Below are positions 59,668 to 64,000 of a stretch of 64,000 nt of DNA, piece after piece; position 1 is the stretch's first letter; each line of letters opens with the position of its first letter. This DNA is from Candidatus Melainabacteria bacterium. Its GTDB lineage: Bacteria; Cyanobacteriota; Vampirovibrionia; Obscuribacterales; Obscuribacteraceae. A program made the translations under genes and the position numbers. The stretch is from contig JADJWK010000003.1 in the NCBI GenBank assembly GCA_016716405.1, forward strand, positions 372,001 to 436,000, given 5' to 3'. Below the pieces are notes generated by a model. It had not been told where the DNA came from. It searched no databases and was given only the letters and a program-made list of their open reading frames with translations.

Positions 59668-60735
59668 TTACCACAGTCTGAGGCCGCCTTTCTTTTTCTT
59701 ATCATTTTTCTTCTTTATGGGCATCGGGGTCATCCCTCCGCCCAGGGGCAATTCAGCGTCCCAGTCGAGCTTCTCCCCCTGGCTCAGATCGACGAATTTC
59801 CTGGGCTTTCCCCGGTCGTAGTAATAAGCCAGGGTCGACTGCTCCAGGGCTTTGGCCGCTTTCTTGACCAGCGCCTCGTATTTGACCTCGTAGGTCTCCA
59901 TCTCGATCTTGTCAGGGTCGACCCGGAATATCTTGTAGGCGCAGGGGTATCCTACCAAAGCCGGCGCCGAGACGTGGTAGGCGTTGCGCTCTTTCTGGAC
60001 CTTGTTGACCCCCACATGCCCCGAGACCACCAGTCTCACATAAAGAGAGCTGCTGAGGATCTCCAGGGCCGAGGCCGAATTGACTATGTTGTAGTTGTTC
60101 CACGGCTCTCCGCCGTTGAACGGGGGCGGGGGCAGAAGAGGGTGATGGCAGAAGACGATGGTGAATTTGCTCTGGTTGACGGCAAGCTCGCTCTTCAGCC
60201 ACTCGAGCTGCTTCGAGGATAGCGAGCCCTCCTTGCTTCCGGGCGTCGAGCTGTCAAGCCCTATGAGATGCACGTTGCCGGCCGGGCTCCGGGACCAGTA
60301 GGGGGTGTCCAGCTCGATCCCCTTGCCCTTCCAGTCAGGCCCGAAGGTACGCATCTTGTCCACCAGTCTGGTGGCGGCGATATCTCGATCGCCCAGGATG
60401 AAGTCCCAGGGATTCTGGAGATTCTTGACCACGTCGATGAAGAGGTTCCAGTTTTCGTCATCATCCCCGGGTCCTTCGATCTGGTCGCCACCAAAAACGG
60501 TGAAGTCGACCTCGGCTTCATTGATCCTCTTGATCGCTTCCTGAAGAAACAACTGGCTCTCGTGATAGAGAAGATAGCTGTCTTCCATCTTGTTTGTAAG
60601 ATGCACGCCGGTGACGAAAGCAAAGGAGAAGGGCTTGATTGGAGTCAGGGTGGCCCGCGCTTTTTGAGGCCATCCCAGGACCGAAGTGGCGGCCAGAGAG
60701 AAGAGCAGGGCGCGCCTGCTGATTTGAAAGTCCAT
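59668..60735 (-). CDS. Tat-exported metallophosphoesterase-fold protein with degraded metal motifs
   Basis: 355 residues from ATG 60735 (AGGGA just upstream). N-terminal ISRRALLFSLAATSVLGW is a twin-arginine signal. The calcineurin-like fold is recognisable by DFTVFGGDQIEG, DFILGDRDIAATR, IVFCHHPLLPPPP and LVVSGHVGVNK. The ligands are eroded, however: the first D-x-H reads GVH, GNHD reads GDRD, and the last G-H-x-H reads GHVG. It may be a non-catalytic or altered-metal periplasmic protein. The tail is Lys/Gly-rich. Confidence 0.82.
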   Translation of the reverse strand: MDFQISRRALLFSLAATSVLGWPQKARATLTPIKPFSFAFVTGVHLTNKMEDSYLLYHESQLFLQEAIKRINEAEVDFTVFGGDQIEGPGDDDENWNLFIDVVKNLQNPWDFILGDRDIAATRLVDKMRTFGPDWKGKGIELDTPYWSRSPAGNVHLIGLDSSTPGSKEGSLSSKQLEWLKSELAVNQSKFTIVFCHHPLLPPPPFNGGEPWNNYNIVNSASALEILSSSLYVRLVVSGHVGVNKVQKERNAYHVSAPALVGYPCAYKIFRVDPDKIEMETYEVKYEALVKKAAKALEQSTLAYYYDRGKPRKFVDLSQGEKLDWDAELPLGGGMTPMPIKKKNDKKKKGGLRLW

Positions 60736-60810
60736 GTAATCCCTGTTCATGCTCTGCTTGCTCACAAGGCTAGTTTAACCGAAATCTTCACGGACCAAAA
60801 AAAGATCGTC

Positions 60811-62502
60811 TCAATCCAATCGATCCAGATCGGCCAGGACTTCCTCGACGTTCTTGTATCGCTTCTCCGGATCGAGATGCGTGAGCCTGGCGACGATGTC
60901 ATCCATGGCGGCGGAGATGTCTTCTCTGATGCTCCGGGGGCGCGATCTTGATATGGGCTCGGGATCGCAGCCGGTGAGAAGATAGCTGGCGGTGGCACCC
61001 ATGGAATAGAGATCCGAGGCCGGCACGGGCTTGCCCCGGAACTGCTCCGGTGCTATGTAGTTTGCCTTGCCCACCACGGAGCCGGTGATATCGTTCTCGA
61101 TTTTCTGAGCCACCGAGAAATCGATGAGCTTGACTTTCCCGTCCGGCTCGAGAATCAGGTTGTCCGGAGTGAAATCGCGATGGACAATGGGAGGGCTCTG
61201 TCCGTGCAGGTAGGCGAGCACCACGCACATGCTCCGCATGAGCTCGGCCACGCATCTCTCGCTCTGCGGTCCCTCGGCTTCCACCAGGGCTTTGAGCGTA
61301 GTGCCCTCGACCTTCTCGAGGACGAGATAGGCGCGGTGGTCTTCCAGAAAGAGGTCGAGAAAATCGACGATCTGAGGGTGATCGAGCCTGGAGAGCATAT
61401 TGGCCTCTTCCTGAAATTTTTCCGCCGACTGCCTGCGCACGCGCGCGTCAGGAAAAACCGGAAGCACGAACTCTTTGAGGACAACTTCCGATGCCACCGA
61501 ACTCGATATCGTGCTGTGAGCATAGTAGACGGTGCCCTGTCCACCCACGCCGATCTTGGCGATCACTCTGTACTTGCCGTTATTGAGCACCGTCCCCGGC
61601 TCCAGGGGGGTGAGCTTGTCCCGTTTGGGCGGCGCCGACAGCTCCAGGAGCCAGAGCTCGGTATAGCTCATATTGCTGGCCGGCGGCTTGATCAGCTCCA
61701 GGTCCTCTTCGTCGAAATTGGTATTGCTCTTGAGGAAATTGACGAAATAGCTTCTCTCCTCCGGTACGAAAATATCGCCGAGCCTTATCTTGATGGGGTT
61801 CTGACCAGTGGCGTGAATGCAGACGAGATAGTCCAGAGAAGAGCGCTTGAAGATCGGCCGTTCCACCGTGACCTTCTGGATATCGCTCGTCCAGGCGAAA
61901 CTGCTCGGCCTGTAGGAGCTGGTCAGGAGATGGTGCTTGACTGTAGCGATACAGTCCCAGCGGAGCGCTACGTGCGTGGGTCGGAAGTAGGAGTGGAGCG
62001 CCCACCAGGCGCCGAGCAGTCCGGCGCCACCATATATGATGCTGGAAAAGCAGCTGAGCCAGCCGATCGCGACAGACACTGCTGCCGATGGTGTGGCGCC
62101 GCTGGCGAGATACGGCTTGAAGGGCATGACGAAGGTCTGCTTGAGACAGTCCATCATCGGACTCAAGAAGCCGAACATCATGCCGAGTATATAAACGGCT
62201 GCCACCGCTATCAATACCATGGGAATGAGCTTTTCGATTTGCCTGATGAACAGATAGAAGTCTGCGTTCGGACAGTACTCGATCACTTCGTCTTTCTCGA
62301 GAAGGATACTGCGCCCATCCGGGGTGAATTGCACAAAAGACCGGGGCGCGAAGACACGCTTGCCGGCGCCTTCTTCGATCAGGTCGGGAGAGTTCCGGTA
62401 GAGACTCGAGCCCTTGAGCCATTCGCTCGGGCTCCGGGGAGCCTGGCGCTGCGTCCGGCGCTCTTCTTGATACTCTTCGTCGAAGCGGCTGGGCTCGCTC
62501 AT
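60811..62502 (-). CDS. Membrane Ser/Thr kinase with N-terminal PH-like region (DFS variant)
   Basis: 563 residues. The N-terminal half is soluble to ~90, then has two membrane regions (~92-118 and ~145-170). A strand-rich PH-like stretch with TSDIQKVTVERPIFKRSSLD (twenty) follows. A linker motif YTELW precedes the kinase (~300-560): IGVGGQGTVYYAH, VLKEF, HRDFTPDNLILEPDG, LIDFSVAQ and YIAPEQFRGKPVPASDLYSM (twenty). The metal-binding DFG is DFS; Lys and HRD-Asp are present, so activity is uncertain. Starts directly at the stop of the next kinase (TAGATG), hence co-translated. Confidence 0.9.
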   Translation of the reverse strand: MSEPSRFDEEYQEERRTQRQAPRSPSEWLKGSSLYRNSPDLIEEGAGKRVFAPRSFVQFTPDGRSILLEKDEVIEYCPNADFYLFIRQIEKLIPMVLIAVAAVYILGMMFGFLSPMMDCLKQTFVMPFKPYLASGATPSAAVSVAIGWLSCFSSIIYGGAGLLGAWWALHSYFRPTHVALRWDCIATVKHHLLTSSYRPSSFAWTSDIQKVTVERPIFKRSSLDYLVCIHATGQNPIKIRLGDIFVPEERSYFVNFLKSNTNFDEEDLELIKPPASNMSYTELWLLELSAPPKRDKLTPLEPGTVLNNGKYRVIAKIGVGGQGTVYYAHSTISSSVASEVVLKEFVLPVFPDARVRRQSAEKFQEEANMLSRLDHPQIVDFLDLFLEDHRAYLVLEKVEGTTLKALVEAEGPQSERCVAELMRSMCVVLAYLHGQSPPIVHRDFTPDNLILEPDGKVKLIDFSVAQKIENDITGSVVGKANYIAPEQFRGKPVPASDLYSMGATASYLLTGCDPEPISRSRPRSIREDISAAMDDIVARLTHLDPEKRYKNVEEVLADLDRLD

Positions 62503-63906
62503 CTAGCGTCTCTTGCCTCCCATCTTCAGGATGGCGTCGATGACAGCTTCGATGGTTTGCGGCCTGTCCTCCGGCTCCATCTGCGTGAGGGCGATGACCA
62601 GCTGGTCCATAGAATCCGAGATTCTACTGTTTGTGCTCTTCGGGCTGTTCACCGAGATCGGCTCGGGATCGAGACCGGTAAGGAGAAAATAGAGAGTCGC
62701 TCCCAGGGCATAGAGGTCGCTGGCTTGCCGGGCTTTTCCCCGGAGCTGCTCCGGGGCGATATAGGCTTGTTTGCCGATGATGGTGCCGGTGGCGGTGCCC
62801 AGAAAGAGGTTGGCGGCACCGAAGTCGATAAGGCTGACCAGACCGTCATCGTCGACGATCAGATTGGATGGAGTCAGGTCTTTATGAATCACCGGCGGGT
62901 CGCGCCCATGTAGATAAGCCACTATGTCGGCAATCTGCAGAGCCCAGTCCAGGACTTCTCTTTCGTCCTGGGCGCCGTGTTCCTGCACCAGACGTCTGAG
63001 GTCCTGACCTTTCAATTGCTCGATCAGAAGATAGTGCCGCCCTTCTTCCACGAAGATGTCAATTACCCGGGCTATGCGAGGATGATCCAGAGAAGCCAGG
63101 AGCTTGGCCTCTCTGGTGAGTAGCTCCACTGCTTTCGCCTTCAGCTCTTCGTTGCTGTCGTCCGGAACCACCGACTCTTTGAGGATCATCTTTTGGAGCT
63201 TCTGGTCTTCCATGCCGGCCACTTGATAGATTGCCGACATGCCCCCGAAAGCCACCTGTCTTTCTACTTCCAGGGTGCCGCCCCTGACTTTCTGCCCCGG
63301 CTCCAGGGGAATGAAATTCGTGGAGCCGAAACGCCTCGCCAGCTCTTCTTCCCAGAGCTCGGTATAGCCCAGGGACTCGGTCTTGCCCTCGCCATGAAGA
63401 TAAGTCCTGGCCTCCAGGAGCTCCGGAAAGGAGTCCCCACCGCCGCCCCAGACATCGATAGCGACGATCAAGTCCTCCAGAGCTTTTTCGCCCAGACGGC
63501 TGAGACTCAAATTGATGCGGCGCCCGTCATTGAAAGTCAGGGTCAGGTGACCGGCGGCGCCGGGCTTGAATTTCACGCCTTTGAGCTGTTCCCATTTCGC
63601 CTGCTTGCGCATCGAGCGGGAGGGCAGGAGCAGGAAGGGAAATGAGAGCCCGTCCCTGGTTACGAAAATGGTGTTGTCGGCCACGACCGCAGCCAGGAGG
63701 CAGAGAAACATGAGGATGAGGGAGAGGGTGCCCATGACTATGAGACCCGCCTGCATGGTGGTAAAGCCGTTGAGATAGCTGAAGAAAGCGACGACGGAGG
63801 TCCAGACGAAAAAGAGGATATATGAAGGAAGAATGACGAAAAGGCAGCGGTAGACAAGGGTTGGCAGCAGCTCTCGATACTTGATTGTGATCTCGGCTTC
63901 AGCCAT
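62503..63906 (-). CDS. Membrane Ser/Thr kinase with N-terminal PH-like region (HKD variant)
   Basis: 467 residues from ATG 63906. Two membrane helices at ~20-45 and ~55-80. The PH-like stretch with KWEQLKGVKFKPGAAGHLTL (twenty) is followed by the linker YTELWEEEL, then the kinase (~195-465): VAFGGMSAIYQV, ILKES, HKDLTPSNLIVDDDG, LIDFGAANL and YIAPEQLRGKARQASDLYAL (twenty). HRD is HKD here, which still retains the catalytic Asp, and DFG is intact. Paired head-to-tail with the kinase at 60811; the two share the linker motif and LTGxDPEPIS, so they arose by duplication. Confidence 0.92.
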   Translation of the reverse strand: MAEAEITIKYRELLPTLVYRCLFVILPSYILFFVWTSVVAFFSYLNGFTTMQAGLIVMGTLSLILMFLCLLAAVVADNTIFVTRDGLSFPFLLLPSRSMRKQAKWEQLKGVKFKPGAAGHLTLTFNDGRRINLSLSRLGEKALEDLIVAIDVWGGGGDSFPELLEARTYLHGEGKTESLGYTELWEEELARRFGSTNFIPLEPGQKVRGGTLEVERQVAFGGMSAIYQVAGMEDQKLQKMILKESVVPDDSNEELKAKAVELLTREAKLLASLDHPRIARVIDIFVEEGRHYLLIEQLKGQDLRRLVQEHGAQDEREVLDWALQIADIVAYLHGRDPPVIHKDLTPSNLIVDDDGLVSLIDFGAANLFLGTATGTIIGKQAYIAPEQLRGKARQASDLYALGATLYFLLTGLDPEPISVNSPKSTNSRISDSMDQLVIALTQMEPEDRPQTIEAVIDAILKMGGKRR

Positions 63907-64000
63907 AGCCCGGCCCCTCTTGATCCCCATTAAGCAAATTCTACATTCCCAGGCCTGCCGCTATTCGCCAGCGTAGCGGCTCCTGACCGGTCTGCGGGCC

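Noticed and set aside
61180..62913. 577-codon plus-strand frame
   Set aside because: Antisense to both kinases at 60811-63906, no recognisable domain; a shadow.

Overview
The window looks like a chromosomal piece of a free-living, respiring, Gram-negative-type bacterium. It is moderately GC-rich and densely packed: several gene pairs overlap by 4-8 bases and convergent genes often overlap at their tails. My best guess at the lineage is Melainabacteria/Obscuribacterales (non-photosynthetic Cyanobacteria). The reasons are the many membrane Ser/Thr kinases, a protein resembling a cyanobacterial/plastid family (40220-42031), and an aerobic TCA/beta-oxidation gene set. This placement is inference; no rRNA or marker gene in the window settles it.

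Layout. 1-5312: end of a flippase-like membrane protein, CCA-adding enzyme, a small orphan protein, NUDIX hydrolase plus DUF3592 protein, and an M23 murein hydrolase. 5545-10599: aldehyde dehydrogenase, NanE and rhomboid genes in overlapping (coupled) order, then a zinc-ribbon membrane protein and a PrcB-like protein. 10621-14305: poorly characterised genes. 14449-14978: a hierarchical 70-bp tandem repeat, followed by an orphan AbiEi-like (DUF6088) gene. 15751-19102: succinate dehydrogenase (sdhC-A-B order on the minus strand). 19492-23676: a paralogue of the small orphan protein, an alpha/beta hydrolase, a TPR protein and aconitase. 23831-33745: phosphatase, S41 peptidase, AmpG-like transporter, aldo/keto reductase, gluconokinase, repeat proteins, a ribbon-helix-helix regulator and exonuclease III. 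33753-40250: acyl-CoA dehydrogenase, a frameshifted DUF4139 gene, TIGR01777 epimerase and photolyase.

40220-50131 is a seven-gene minus-strand run (YbjN-like, CysQ, RNase D, two kinases with leucine-rich-repeat ectodomains, nitrilase, cyanobacterial-type membrane protein). 50494-50565 is tRNA-Asn, with a candidate promoter and a strong terminator. 50740-58769 holds secreted proteins, a membrane-embedded spermidine-synthase-like protein, a 46-residue membrane protein, a zinc-ribbon kinase and a second DUF3592 protein. 58759-63906 holds tryptophan 2,3-dioxygenase, a Tat-exported degenerate metallophosphoesterase and two adjacent kinases with membrane and PH-like N-terminal halves.

How the genes fit together. 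Aconitase, SDH, acyl-CoA dehydrogenase, tryptophan dioxygenase and gluconokinase fit an aerobic heterotroph using fatty acids, amino acids and sugars. Five Ser/Thr kinases of three architectures imply heavy use of transmembrane phospho-signalling. The most unusual items are the tandem kinases whose extracytoplasmic halves are one or two copies of a ~240-residue LRR block, the nested 35/70/210-bp repeat beside an orphan antitoxin-like gene, and the pair of small orphan paralogues at 2493 and 19492. Functions are inferred by recognising motifs by eye; nothing was searched.
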